64,000 bases of DNA from Lachnospiraceae bacterium (GTDB lineage Bacteria; Bacillota; Clostridia; Lachnospirales; Lachnospiraceae): contig CABJBK010000005.1 in NCBI GenBank assembly GCA_902363825.1, forward strand, positions 130,722-194,721, written 5' to 3'. The position numbers and the translations under genes are program-made. The notes beneath the pieces are model-generated. The model worked only from the letters and a program-made list of their open reading frames with translations. It was not told the DNA's origin and ran no database searches. Below, one piece after another: positions 27,119 to 38,218 of the stretch; position 1 is the stretch's first letter; every line of letters starts with the position of its first letter.

Positions 27119-28147
27119 TTAACACATTTCAGCGATATCGTAGATCAGACGCTCGGAATCTTCCCATCCAAGGCAAGGATCCGTAATGGATTTTCCGTAA
27201 ATGTGTTCTCCGATCTTCTGGTTGCCAGGTTCAATGTAACTTTCGATCATGACACCCTTTACCATCTTTCTGATCTCATCGGATAACTGACGGTTGTGCA
27301 TGACTTCTTTTACGATACGGATCTGTTCTTTGTATTTCTTGCCGGAATTGGAGTGGTTTGCATCAACCACAGCAGCAGGATTTTTTAAATCCATCTTGTC
27401 ATACATTTCGATCAGGCGCATGATGTCTTCGTAATGGTAATTCTGGGTTGCGTTTCCGTGTTTGCTGACTGCACCGCGGAGTACGACGTGCGTGAGGTCG
27501 TTTCCGGTTGTCTCCACTTCGAAACCACGGTAGGTGAAGTGGTGCGGATGCTGTGCGGCGTAAACAGAATTTAACATAACTGAGAAATCACCGCTGGTCG
27601 GGTTTTTCATACCGGAAGCAACATCGAAACCGCTGACGGTGAGACGGTGCTGCTGATCTTCTACAGAACGTGCGCCGATGGCAACGTAGGAGAGGAGATC
27701 TTCAACATATCCCCAGTTTTCCGGATACAGCATTTCGTCTGCGGAAGTAAGACCGCTTTCTTCGATGGCACGGATGTGCATTTTACGCATGGCAATGAGA
27801 CCCGCGATCATGTCCGGTGCTTTTTCCGGATCCGGCTGTGTTGCGATTCCCTTATAGCCTTCGCCGGTGGTTCTTGGCTTATTGGTGTAAATACGTGGGA
27901 TGATGATCAGACGATCCTTTACCTTTTCCTGTACGGCAGTCAGACGGCTGACATAGTCGCAGACCGGATCTTCACTGTCTGCGGAGCACGGTCCGATGAC
28001 AACGAGAAAACGATCATCCTTTCCGGTCAGCACATCGCGGATCATGGCATCACGTTCTTTCTTCAAAGCGGTCAGCTTGTCGGAAAGCGGATATTCCTTT
28101 TTGATTTCCTCCGGTGTCGGTAATTGGTTTAAGTAGGTGAAACTCAT
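27119..28147 (-). CDS. aroF: 3-deoxy-7-phosphoheptulonate synthase (DAHP synthase, class I)
   Basis: First step of the shikimate pathway, joining PEP and erythrose-4-phosphate. 342 residues from the start at 28147, where AGGAGA precedes ATG (the longer frame from 28207 has no ribosome site). Conserved blocks: VIGPCSADS, KPRTTGEGYKG, ARSVEDQQHR, VDANHSNSGK and the metal-ligand IESYIEPGNQ. It resembles the enterobacterial AroF/G/H type. It stands alone on the minus strand. Confidence 0.95.
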   Translation of the reverse strand: MSFTYLNQLPTPEEIKKEYPLSDKLTALKKERDAMIRDVLTGKDDRFLVVIGPCSADSEDPVCDYVSRLTAVQEKVKDRLIIIPRIYTNKPRTTGEGYKGIATQPDPEKAPDMIAGLIAMRKMHIRAIEESGLTSADEMLYPENWGYVEDLLSYVAIGARSVEDQQHRLTVSGFDVASGMKNPTSGDFSVMLNSVYAAQHPHHFTYRGFEVETTGNDLTHVVLRGAVSKHGNATQNYHYEDIMRLIEMYDKMDLKNPAAVVDANHSNSGKKYKEQIRIVKEVMHNRQLSDEIRKMVKGVMIESYIEPGNQKIGEHIYGKSITDPCLGWEDSERLIYDIAEMC

Positions 28148-28212
28148 GTTTGTATCTCCTTTTGTATTCTTATAGATTCTTTTCTTATTTTTATACATGT
28201 GAACCAATGCAT

Positions 28213-28241
28213 ATCTTAAAATATTATGGCACGGTTGTCAA
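28213..28241 (-). promoter_or_regulatory. Sigma-A promoter of the DAHP synthase gene
   Basis: On the minus strand TTGACA (complement of 28236-28241), 17 bases, TAAGAT (complement of 28213-28218). Confidence 0.75.
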
Positions 28242-28255
28242 TGATCTATCCGGTT

Positions 28256-28540
28256 TTAAAGCCGTCCTTTTGCCCATTCGTCCGGAGCGGCGGCATACTG
28301 TTTATTCAGCCATTTGCAGGCGTTTGCGATCCCGTCCTCGGAAAAATCAAAATCCTTTGCAGTTTTTTTCTCATCGGAAACCACGTCAAAGCAGTACGGT
28401 CCCGGAAATACCGTGGCACGCAAAATGTTTTTTTCATCCTGCTCGATGCGTTCGATGCGGTAATGCATTCCCTGATAACTTCCGGAAAAATGTGTTTTTT
28501 TGTAAAAAGGGATAGTAAAAAGATCCTTGCGTTCTATCAT
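28256..28540 (-). CDS. Hypothetical protein (94 residues)
   Basis: Starts MIERKDLFTIPFYKKTHFSG, with GMHYRIERIEQDEK and a C-terminal half that includes FPGPYCFDVVSDEK. It is a compact soluble protein without membrane segments or known motif. AAGGAAG precedes the ATG and a fair promoter (TTGTCG, 17 bases, TACCAT) lies at 28568-28596. It reads as a real gene; I do not recognise the family. Confidence 0.65.
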   Translation of the reverse strand: MIERKDLFTIPFYKKTHFSGSYQGMHYRIERIEQDEKNILRATVFPGPYCFDVVSDEKKTAKDFDFSEDGIANACKWLNKQYAAAPDEWAKGRL

Positions 28541-28567
28541 ATTAAGACTTCCTTTTTCTGACCATGA

Positions 28568-28596
28568 ATGGTATGATTATGAGTGCTTATCGACAA
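28568..28596 (-). promoter_or_regulatory. Possible promoter of the 94-residue gene
   Basis: On the minus strand TTGTCG (complement of 28591-28596), 17 bases, TACCAT (complement of 28568-28573). Confidence 0.45.
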
Positions 28597-28661
28597 AAGA
28601 TATTTGATGTCTGCATTATTATAATATAACATGATACAGAAAACAAGAAAGGAAACGACAG

Positions 28662-29525
28662 ATGGAAATGATGGAATTACTAAAGGTGGTGCTTTTTGGC
28701 ATCGTGGAAGGGATTACGGAATGGCTGCCGATCAGCAGCACCGGACATATGATACTTTTAAATGAAGTGGTATCTTTGCATGTCTCAGATGAATTTTACA
28801 GTATGTTTCAGGTTGTGATACAGCTTGGCGCTATTCTGGCGGTTGTGCTGCTCTTCTTTAAACAGATCTGGCCCTTTGGCAGAAAGAATAATGAGGAACC
28901 GCTCACAGCGCATGGAGCAGGAGCCTGGATCAAAACCGATATTTTTAAGCTCTGGTTTCGTATTCTGGTGTCCTGCGTCCCTGCGGCAGTTGTGGGAATA
29001 CTTTTTGATGACATATTAGAGGAAATGTTCTATAACTACAGGACGGTAGCGATTATGCTGATCCTGTTCGGTGTTGCGTTCCTTATCGTTGAAAACCGAA
29101 ATCATGGGAAAAAAGCGCAGGTTACTTCATTAAAAGACATTACATACAGACTTGCGTTCTGGATCGGAATGTTTCAGCTGATCGCCGCAATATTTCCGGG
29201 TACCTCCCGTTCGGGCGCGACGATCGTCGGCGCGTTATTGCTTGGCGTTTCAAGAACAGTTGCGGCAGAATACACCTTCTTTCTGGCAATCCCGGTCATG
29301 TTCGGGGCGAGCCTGCTAAAACTCGTGAAATTCGGTCTGGCATTCTCAGCCGCAGAGACCGCGATCCTGCTTACCGGTATGGTGGTCGCGTTTGTGGTAT
29401 CCTTAATCGTGATCCGCTTTTTAATGGGATATATCAAAAAGCACGATTTTAAAGTGTTTGGCTGGTATCGGATCATTCTTGGCGCGATCGTGCTTTTATG
29501 CGGAGTATGCGGATTGCTTCCGTAA
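28662..29525 (+). CDS. uppP: Undecaprenyl-diphosphatase
   Basis: Recycles the C55 lipid carrier of wall synthesis by removing a phosphate; also gives bacitracin resistance. 287 residues with about eight membrane helices. Signature blocks EGITEWLPISSTGHM (residues about 16-30) and FPGTSRSGATI are intact. AAAGGAAA ribosome site. Confidence 0.96.
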   Translation: MEMMELLKVVLFGIVEGITEWLPISSTGHMILLNEVVSLHVSDEFYSMFQVVIQLGAILAVVLLFFKQIWPFGRKNNEEPLTAHGAGAWIKTDIFKLWFRILVSCVPAAVVGILFDDILEEMFYNYRTVAIMLILFGVAFLIVENRNHGKKAQVTSLKDITYRLAFWIGMFQLIAAIFPGTSRSGATIVGALLLGVSRTVAAEYTFFLAIPVMFGASLLKLVKFGLAFSAAETAILLTGMVVAFVVSLIVIRFLMGYIKKHDFKVFGWYRIILGAIVLLCGVCGLLP

Positions 29526-29562
29526 CTGGAAAAAAATCTCTGCCGGGAACGGGGAATATGGC

Positions 29563-29591
29563 TTGACTTTTCTTACTGAAATTGTTACTAT
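29563..29591 (+). promoter_or_regulatory. Promoter of tRNA-Arg
   Basis: TTGACT (29563-29568), 17 bases, TACTAT (29586-29591), about 50 bases before the tRNA. Confidence 0.75.
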
Positions 29592-29643
29592 GTAAAAGTC
29601 GCTTGTTACATATGGTAACGGGCAGCTTATACTTTTGGGATAT

Positions 29644-29715
29644 GCAACTGTAGTCTAATGGATAGAACGTAGGACTCCGACTCCTATAATGCGGGTTCGA
29701 TTCCCGCCGGTTGCA
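29644..29715 (+). tRNA. tRNA-Arg, anticodon CCG
   Basis: A 72-base cloverleaf: acceptor GCAACTG with CGGTTGC, anticodon stem TAGGA/TCCTA with loop CTCCGAC (anticodon CCG, reads CGG), T-arm GCGGG-TTCGATT-CCCGC, discriminator A. CCA is not encoded. Confidence 0.96.
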
Positions 29716-29800
29716 TATTTTTTGGAAGAAAAATAGTAGAAGAGACAATCTGTTTTGGATAAATTCGCACAGGGAGAACGTCAGGAGGAAGCAGAGTCAT

Positions 29801-31153
29801 ATGAGTTCAGAAGATAATAAGAAAAATGAAAATAAATCAGTTTTAAAAAAAGAAAACAGCCCTAAGAAGAGTCAGAAAAACAGCACAGAGGCTGTTTTAA
29901 ATTTTATTCAGGCAAATCTGAAATACATTGCAGGAGCTGCGGTATTAGTAATTTTGATCGTGGTTCTTCTGGTTTACACCGGGAAACAGGGCGGAAATAG
30001 TGGAAGCAATGCGGCAGATACCACAGAGATCAGCGGAGCAGAAGGAACGTATGAGGTAGACTCCAACGAAGAGATCAATACCCTGATCACAAATTATTTC
30101 AATGCATACGCAAATGGAGATACCGATACGATCGCCACACTTGCGACACCGTTGTCCGATCTGGAGAAGAGTTATATTTCCATGTACAGCCAGTATGTGG
30201 AAGCATATCAGAGCATACGATGCTATACCAAACAGGGACTGGATGACAAGTCTTATCTCGTATCGGTTTATCTGGAGATGAAGTTCGCGGGAGTAGATAC
30301 GGTTGCGCCGGGACTCAGTTTCTTTTATGTACAGACCAACGATGACGGAAGCCTTTACATTAACAACGCTTACAGCTATTTCAACCTGAATATGTTAGAA
30401 AACAATCCGGATGCGGCATATCCGTTGGATGATAATGTAAAGAAACTGATCGATAAATTTGAAAAACAGGATGATGTGGTAGCGCTTCTTGCGGATGTCC
30501 AGTCGAAGTATGAGACAGCGTTATCGGCAGACGCAAATCTTGCAACAATGGCAAATACAACACTTGCGGATGCTTATAATGCGTGGGCGGCAACGATCAA
30601 TTCTTCTGCACCGGCTGCGGAAGCGGATACGACAGCGCAGGCGGAAACACCGGCAACTGAGGCACCGGCAGCAGAACCTGTACCGGAAGCAGAGACTCCG
30701 GCAGCGGAGACACCGGCAGATACAAGTGGAGTTACGGCGGCGAATGATACCGTATATGCACTGGATACCGTGAATATCAGATCAGAAGCAAATGAGTCAG
30801 GATCTGTGGTAGGCCGTGCGACCGTAGGAACATCCTTTACCAGAACCGGAACCACCGCAGACGGATGGAGCCAGGTGGAATATAACGGAACCACCGCATA
30901 TATCAAGAGTGATTATTTGACCACGGATGCGTCACAGACTTCCGGACAATCACAGAATACTGCGGCTGCGGGCGAGAGCGTTCGTTTGTCAGATACAACC
31001 AATATCCGTTCATCCATGAGCGAGACAGCCGATCGTGTCGGAGTTGCTTATTCGGGTGAGACGGTAAAAGTGATTGAAAGTTATGCAGAAGGCTGGAGCA
31101 AAGTCGAGTGGAATGGAAAAACCGGATATATTAAGACGGATTTATTGCAGTAG
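29801..31153 (+). CDS. Membrane-anchored protein with two C-terminal SH3b domains
   Basis: 450 residues. A Lys/Glu/Ser-rich cytoplasmic start is followed by one membrane helix at about residues 46-66 (GAAVLVILIVVLLVYTG). An extracytoplasmic helical domain precedes a low-complexity Ala/Glu/Pro/Thr linker (about 268-312). Two SH3b repeats follow, each with a VNIRS/TNIRS start and a GWS.VE(Y/W)NG..(A/G)YIK(S/T) core. Likely binds peptidoglycan; no catalytic domain is visible. AGGAGG at 29783-29788 selects the ATG at 29801. Confidence 0.85.
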   Translation: MSSEDNKKNENKSVLKKENSPKKSQKNSTEAVLNFIQANLKYIAGAAVLVILIVVLLVYTGKQGGNSGSNAADTTEISGAEGTYEVDSNEEINTLITNYFNAYANGDTDTIATLATPLSDLEKSYISMYSQYVEAYQSIRCYTKQGLDDKSYLVSVYLEMKFAGVDTVAPGLSFFYVQTNDDGSLYINNAYSYFNLNMLENNPDAAYPLDDNVKKLIDKFEKQDDVVALLADVQSKYETALSADANLATMANTTLADAYNAWAATINSSAPAAEADTTAQAETPATEAPAAEPVPEAETPAAETPADTSGVTAANDTVYALDTVNIRSEANESGSVVGRATVGTSFTRTGTTADGWSQVEYNGTTAYIKSDYLTTDASQTSGQSQNTAAAGESVRLSDTTNIRSSMSETADRVGVAYSGETVKVIESYAEGWSKVEWNGKTGYIKTDLLQ

Positions 31154-31166
31154 AACAAAGCAGACA

Positions 31167-31196
31167 GGCGGAGGCTTCATGGTCTCCGCCGTTTTT
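31167..31196 (+). terminator. Intrinsic terminator after the SH3b protein
   Basis: GGCGGAG (31167-31173) pairs with CTCCGCC (31184-31190), then G and five T. Confidence 0.85.
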
Positions 31197-31231
31197 CACT
31201 TTGCGGAAGTTTACGGTGGATGGGAGAGTTT

Positions 31232-33990
<2,759 letters not shown>

Positions 33991-34006
33991 AGGAGCGTGT
34001 TTTGGT

Positions 34007-34939
34007 ATGCCAATTAAAATTCAGGGGGATCTCCCGGCAAAGGAGATTTTAGAAAAGGAAAATATATTTGTCATGGATGAAAACAGAGCGGCACATCAGG
34101 ATATCCGTCCGATCGATATCGCAATTTTAAATCTGATGCCGTTAAAGGAAGATGCGGAATTACAGCTTTTACGTTCGCTTTCCAATACGCCGCTTCAGGT
34201 GGATGTGACATTTCTTGCAGTCTCATCCCATGAGTCCAAGAATACATCACAGAGCCATCTCAATAAGTTTTATCTGACTTTTGAAGATGTGAAATACCGC
34301 TCATTTGACGGAATGATCATCACCGGAGCACCGGTGGAGCAGATGCCTTATGAGGATGTGGATTACTGGGAAGAAGTATGCAAGATCATGGAGTGGACAA
34401 AAACGCATGTGACTTCAACGCTGCATCTCTGCTGGGGCGCGCAGGCGGGACTCTATTATCATTATGGAATCCCGAAGCATGACCTCGAAAAAAAGAAATT
34501 CGGGATTTTCCGCCATCATGTTATGAACCGTAAGATTCCGCTGGTGCGTGGGTTTGATGATTACTTTTATGCGCCGCATTCGAGACACACAGAGGTGCGC
34601 AGGGAAGACATCGAAAAGATACCGGAACTCACGATCCTCGCTGAGTCAGATGAGGCGGGCGTTTTCCTCGTGACGGATCCGGAAGGCAAGAAGATCTTTG
34701 TGATGGGACACCCGGAATATGACAGACTGACACTTGACGCAGAGTATAAGCGTGATAAGGAAAAAGGACTGCCGATCGATCTGCCGGTCAATTATTATCC
34801 GGATGATGACTGCACGAAGCGTCCGTATCTGCTGTGGCGTTCCCATGGAAATATTCTCTATGCGAACTGGCTCAATTATTATGTATACCAACAGACACCG
34901 TATGACTTTATCAATACGGCGGAGATTATTGGGAAATAG
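34007..34939 (+). CDS. metAA: Homoserine O-acyltransferase MetA, predicted acetyltransferase
   Basis: Activates homoserine in methionine synthesis. 310 residues with catalytic Cys142 in HLCWGAQAG, and family blocks [16 protein letters not shown] and TGAPVE. Residue 111 is Glu (TGAPVE); in characterised MetA proteins Glu111 goes with acetyl-CoA and Gly111 with succinyl-CoA use, so O-acetylation is predicted. The gene follows ligA by 16 bases. Confidence 0.94.
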   Translation: MPIKIQGDLPAKEILEKENIFVMDENRAAHQDIRPIDIAILNLMPLKEDAELQLLRSLSNTPLQVDVTFLAVSSHESKNTSQSHLNKFYLTFEDVKYRSFDGMIITGAPVEQMPYEDVDYWEEVCKIMEWTKTHVTSTLHLCWGAQAGLYYHYGIPKHDLEKKKFGIFRHHVMNRKIPLVRGFDDYFYAPHSRHTEVRREDIEKIPELTILAESDEAGVFLVTDPEGKKIFVMGHPEYDRLTLDAEYKRDKEKGLPIDLPVNYYPDDDCTKRPYLLWRSHGNILYANWLNYYVYQQTPYDFINTAEIIGK

Positions 34940-34972
34940 AAGGTAAAAGATAAAATAATTTAAAAAAGTGGC

Positions 34973-35001
34973 TTGACTTTTCCAGAAATCCTCATTATTA
35001 T
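34973..35001 (+). promoter_or_regulatory. Sigma-A promoter of the MATE transporter
   Basis: TTGACT (34973-34978), 17 bases, TATTAT (34996-35001). Confidence 0.75.
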
Positions 35002-35036
35002 GTTTAAACAGAATATGAGAAAAGAAGGAATCGGAT

Positions 35037-36392
35037 ATGGGAAAAAGTGCTACTAAGGATATGACTGCAGGGGCTCCGTTAAAGCTGATCCTGCAGTTTT
35101 TTGTGCCGATGTTTTTCGGAATGCTTTTTCAGCAGTTCTATAATATGATGGACACCATCATCGTCGGAAAGGCGCTTGGTGTCAATGCGCTTGCGGCGGT
35201 AGGTGCGACGGGGTCGATCAATTTCATGATCATCGGATTCTGCATGGGCGTTTGCAGCGGGTTTGCGATACCGGTTGCGCAACGTTTTGGAGCGGGCGAT
35301 TACCATGCGCTGCGCAAATATGTGGCGAACAGTGTATGGCTTTCCGCAATCTTTGCAGGTGTGATGACGGTGGTGGTATGTGTGCTGTGCAGACAGATCC
35401 TGCTTTGGATGCGCACCCCACAGGATATTTTTGACGGGGCATACAGCTATATCTTTGTTATCTTTGTAGGAATACCGGTTACTTATTTATATAATCTGCT
35501 CTCCGGGATCATCCGTTCACTGGGGGACAGCAGATCACCGTTGATCTTTCTGGTATTTTCATCCCTCCTTAATATTGCGCTGGATCTGCTCCTGATTTTG
35601 TCCTTTCATCTTGGTGTGGCGGGCGCTGCGTACGCGACCGTGATCTCGCAGGCGGTTTCCGGTGTGCTTTGCCTGATCTATATGCGAAAGAAATTTGAAG
35701 TCTTAAAGATGACAAAAGAGGAATGGCGGATGGAGCGCGGCTATATGCTGCATTTATGCAATATGGGAATTCCGATGGGACTTCAGTATTCCATTACGGC
35801 GATCGGCAGCGTGATCTTACAGACCGCGGTGAATACGCTTGGCTCTACAGCTGTCGCTTCGGTAACGGCGGGAAGCAAAGTGGGGATGTTTTTTGCGTGC
35901 CCGTTCGACGCAATGGGAGCGACCATGACTACATATGCGGGACAGAATGTGGGCGCAGGAAAGGTTGACCGTGTAGGCAGGGGAATGAAAGCATGCTGTA
36001 TCATAGGAGCGGTCTACTCGGCGGCGGCATTTGTGGTGTTATACTTTTTCGGAGAACAGGTTTCTCTGTTATTTGTCGATGCCGCAGAGCAGGAGATCCT
36101 GCACAACTCCTGGCTGTTTTTGACTATCAACGCCGCGTTTTACCTGCTGCTTGCGTTGGTTAATATTGTCCGTTTTACGATACAGGGAATGGGATTCAGT
36201 TATCTTGCGATTCTTGCGGGGGTGTGTGAGATGGCGGCGAGAAGTGTGGTCGGAATCTTTTTTGTGCCGCTCATCGGTTACAAGGCAGCCTGCTTTGCGA
36301 GCCCGATGGCATGGCTCTGTGCGGATCTGTTTCTGATCCCGGCATTTATGTATGCATCCAAGACATTGAAAAGGCGGCTGCAGGATCAGTAG
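35037..36392 (+). CDS. MATE-family efflux transporter
   Basis: 451 residues with about twelve membrane helices and the MatE pattern FVPMFFGMLFQQFYNMMDTIIVGKALG at the start, repeated in weaker form in the second half (GIPMGLQYSITAIGSVILQT). Cation-coupled multidrug or metabolite export; substrate unknown. AAGGAA ribosome site. Confidence 0.92.
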   Translation: MGKSATKDMTAGAPLKLILQFFVPMFFGMLFQQFYNMMDTIIVGKALGVNALAAVGATGSINFMIIGFCMGVCSGFAIPVAQRFGAGDYHALRKYVANSVWLSAIFAGVMTVVVCVLCRQILLWMRTPQDIFDGAYSYIFVIFVGIPVTYLYNLLSGIIRSLGDSRSPLIFLVFSSLLNIALDLLLILSFHLGVAGAAYATVISQAVSGVLCLIYMRKKFEVLKMTKEEWRMERGYMLHLCNMGIPMGLQYSITAIGSVILQTAVNTLGSTAVASVTAGSKVGMFFACPFDAMGATMTTYAGQNVGAGKVDRVGRGMKACCIIGAVYSAAAFVVLYFFGEQVSLLFVDAAEQEILHNSWLFLTINAAFYLLLALVNIVRFTIQGMGFSYLAILAGVCEMAARSVVGIFFVPLIGYKAACFASPMAWLCADLFLIPAFMYASKTLKRRLQDQ

Positions 36393-36435
36393 AAGATCCG
36401 GGAAAAAGAAATGAAATAAGGAAAGTTGGTTATTC

Positions 36436-37182
36436 ATGAAAAGCGTAGAAAAAAAGGTGGATTTTAACGCGCATATAGCGGATATACAGGTATCGCTGAT
36501 CCGTGAGGAAGGAAAAAACTATGCGCAGATCGCGTGTAAAAATGTTTCAGGAAAGATTATTACCCGGATCTCTTTTTGGGCAAGCGGGACGGATTATTTC
36601 GGAGATGCCATAAAAACAGAAGATGGAACGGATTTTGTGATTACACAGAACGGATTATCTTTAAAGCCGGGCGAATCTATGGAACCCTGCCGCATAGAGA
36701 TCAATGATGAGATCCGCAACCTGGATTTGAAAGAAAAAGAAGTGGAATTCGCGGACGGAGCCTGCGAAGCCTATGCGGGGGCGGAGGAACATATCTACCA
36801 TGCGGACTGCTTTATGGAAGACAGTTACTGGGACAAACCGGAGCTTGATATCTTAAAAAAGATAGATGTGCGTTTTTGCAGTTATCCGAAAGAGACGGCA
36901 GTGGGATGGCTGTGCGCGTGTGCATATTTAAACCGGACGGACCGAAGTGTCTGCGGCGGCTGCGGACATAACAAAAATGAAGTCTTCCTCACCTGCAGCA
37001 AAGAAGCGGTTGCAAAGCAGAAACAGGCGGATCAGGAAGCGTTCGAGGAGAAAATGCGGCAGATGGAAGCACACAGAAAGAAAGTTGACCGGATCGAAAC
37101 GGCAAAATTTTTTGCAGAGGTGTTACTGACTTTACTGCTTTTGTTTCTGGCAGGTTATCTGTTTTTCCACTTTCGCAAATGA
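36436..37182 (+). CDS. Hypothetical protein with RanBP2-like zinc finger and C-terminal membrane helix
   Basis: 248 residues. The N-terminal half (to about 140) is a beta-rich domain of unknown kind with NVSGKIITRISFWASG. A zinc finger near residues 156-176 reads W-x-C-x-C-x3-N-x6-C-x2-C (WLCACAYLN...CGGCG), like RanBP2-type ribbons in Firmicute proteins. A charged helix (KQKQADQEAFEEKM) follows, then one membrane helix at the end. Probably tail-anchored with the domains in the cytoplasm. Function unknown. Confidence 0.7.
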   Translation: MKSVEKKVDFNAHIADIQVSLIREEGKNYAQIACKNVSGKIITRISFWASGTDYFGDAIKTEDGTDFVITQNGLSLKPGESMEPCRIEINDEIRNLDLKEKEVEFADGACEAYAGAEEHIYHADCFMEDSYWDKPELDILKKIDVRFCSYPKETAVGWLCACAYLNRTDRSVCGGCGHNKNEVFLTCSKEAVAKQKQADQEAFEEKMRQMEAHRKKVDRIETAKFFAEVLLTLLLLFLAGYLFFHFRK

Positions 37183-37187
37183 AAATG

Positions 37188-37216
37188 TTTTCAAAAAGTA
37201 AATAATCTGTTATAAT
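37188..37216 (+). promoter_or_regulatory. Sigma-A promoter of the Asp23 gene, extended -10
   Basis: TTTTCA (37188-37193), 17 bases, TATAAT (37211-37216) with TG one base upstream. Confidence 0.65.
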
Positions 37217-37280
37217 AAAACAGACAATAGAAACAGAGTGCTGTTTCGCAGATGGATAATAAGTTCAGGAGGCAGAAGCT

Positions 37281-37658
37281 ATGGCGGAAGAAAGAAAGAT
37301 TTTTAAAATAAAAGAAGACAATCTCGGTGAAGTGCGTATTGCGGATGAAGTAGTTGCAATTATCGCAGGACTTGCCGCAACCGAAGTGGAGGGCGTAAGC
37401 TCCATGGCAGGAAATATCACGAACGAACTGGTCAGCAAACTGGGTATGAAAAACCTTTCCAAAGGCGTCCGTGTTGAGGTGTTAGACGGAAGCGTGGAAG
37501 TAGAAGTTGCGCTCAACATCGCGTATGGATTTGCAATCCCGGATGTTTCGGCAAAGGTTCAGGAGAAAGTGAAAACTGCGATCGAAACAATGACCGGACT
37601 GAATGTTGCGCTTGTCAATGTGCGTATTGCAAGTGTTGATATGGGCGGCAACAAATAG
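37281..37658 (+). CDS. Asp23/Gls24 family envelope stress protein
   Basis: 125 residues starting MAEERKIFKIKEDNLGEVRIADEVVA, with the EGVSSMAG and GVRVEVLDGSVEVEVAL blocks of the family. It occupies the place of yqhY next to nusB in Bacillus. The family links fatty-acid/envelope homeostasis to membrane proteins; the precise role is open. Confidence 0.92.
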   Translation: MAEERKIFKIKEDNLGEVRIADEVVAIIAGLAATEVEGVSSMAGNITNELVSKLGMKNLSKGVRVEVLDGSVEVEVALNIAYGFAIPDVSAKVQEKVKTAIETMTGLNVALVNVRIASVDMGGNK

Positions 37659-37661
37659 TAC

Positions 37662-37690
37662 TTTTTAATTATGCATTCATGTTGTATAAT
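37662..37690 (+). promoter_or_regulatory. Weak promoter-like sequence abutting the Asp23 terminator
   Basis: TTTTTA (37662-37667), 17 bases, TATAAT (37685-37690). The -10 box is good, the -35 box poor. It ends directly before the hairpin. Confidence 0.35.
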
Positions 37691-37718
37691 AAAGGATGTC
37701 GAAAATGACATCCTTTTT
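37691..37718 (+). terminator. Intrinsic terminator after the Asp23 gene
   Basis: AAAGGATGTC (37691-37700) pairs with GACATCCTTT (37707-37716), loop GAAAAT, T-run to 37718. Confidence 0.85.
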
Positions 37719-37730
37719 CGTTTCATAAGG

Positions 37731-37769
37731 GGAATCCTGTCGCATTAACGCGGCAAAGCGAAAGATTCC
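37731..37769 (+). other. Two-tier hairpin in the nusB leader
   Basis: GGAATC (37731-37736) pairs with GATTCC (37764-37769) and encloses TGTCGC/GCGGCA (37738-37743 with 37750-37755). It lies between the terminator and nusB and matches no riboswitch class I know. Confidence 0.35.
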
Positions 37770-37819
37770 ATGGAACGGACCCGCCTGGGTGGGATGATAG
37801 AGAATAGAAAGGAAATCAT

Positions 37820-38218
37820 ATGAGCAGGAGAGAATTAAGAGAACAGATATTTCGGATTTTGTTCCGCGTGGAATTTCATGATCCAAAGGAGTACGAGGAA
37901 CAGAGAGAGCTGTTTTTCGCATTGGAGGAAGGAGAGGCTTCCGAGAAAGATATTTCCTATGTCAATGACAAAGCAGAGGATATCATCGCCCATCTTCCGG
38001 AAATTGATGAGGCAATCAATGCGGTGGCAAAAGGATGGAAGACAAGCCGCATGGGAAAAGTGGATCTTACGATCATCCGCCTTGCGGTGTATGAACTGAA
38101 ATATGAAGAAGACATTCCGACCGGGGTAGCCATCAACGAGGCAGTTGAACTTGCAAAGAAATATGGTACGGACACATCTTCTTCTTTCGTGAACGGAGTA
38201 CTGGCGAAACTGGCATGA
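37820..38218 (+). CDS. nusB: Transcription antitermination factor NusB
   Basis: Binds boxA with NusE in rRNA antitermination. 132 residues, SRRELREQIFRILFRVEF at the start and the VPTGVAINEAVELAKKYG-like block (IPTGVAINEAVELAKKYG) near the end. GAAAGGAAA ribosome site. The stop overlaps the xseA start (ATGA). First gene of a long operon to recN. Confidence 0.95.
   Translation: MSRRELREQIFRILFRVEFHDPKEYEEQRELFFALEEGEASEKDISYVNDKAEDIIAHLPEIDEAINAVAKGWKTSRMGKVDLTIIRLAVYELKYEEDIPTGVAINEAVELAKKYGTDTSSSFVNGVLAKLA

Noticed and set aside
37697..37703. Perfect Spo0A box TGTCGAA after the Asp23 gene
   Set aside because: It is part of a terminator stem and loop and has no partner site; likely chance.
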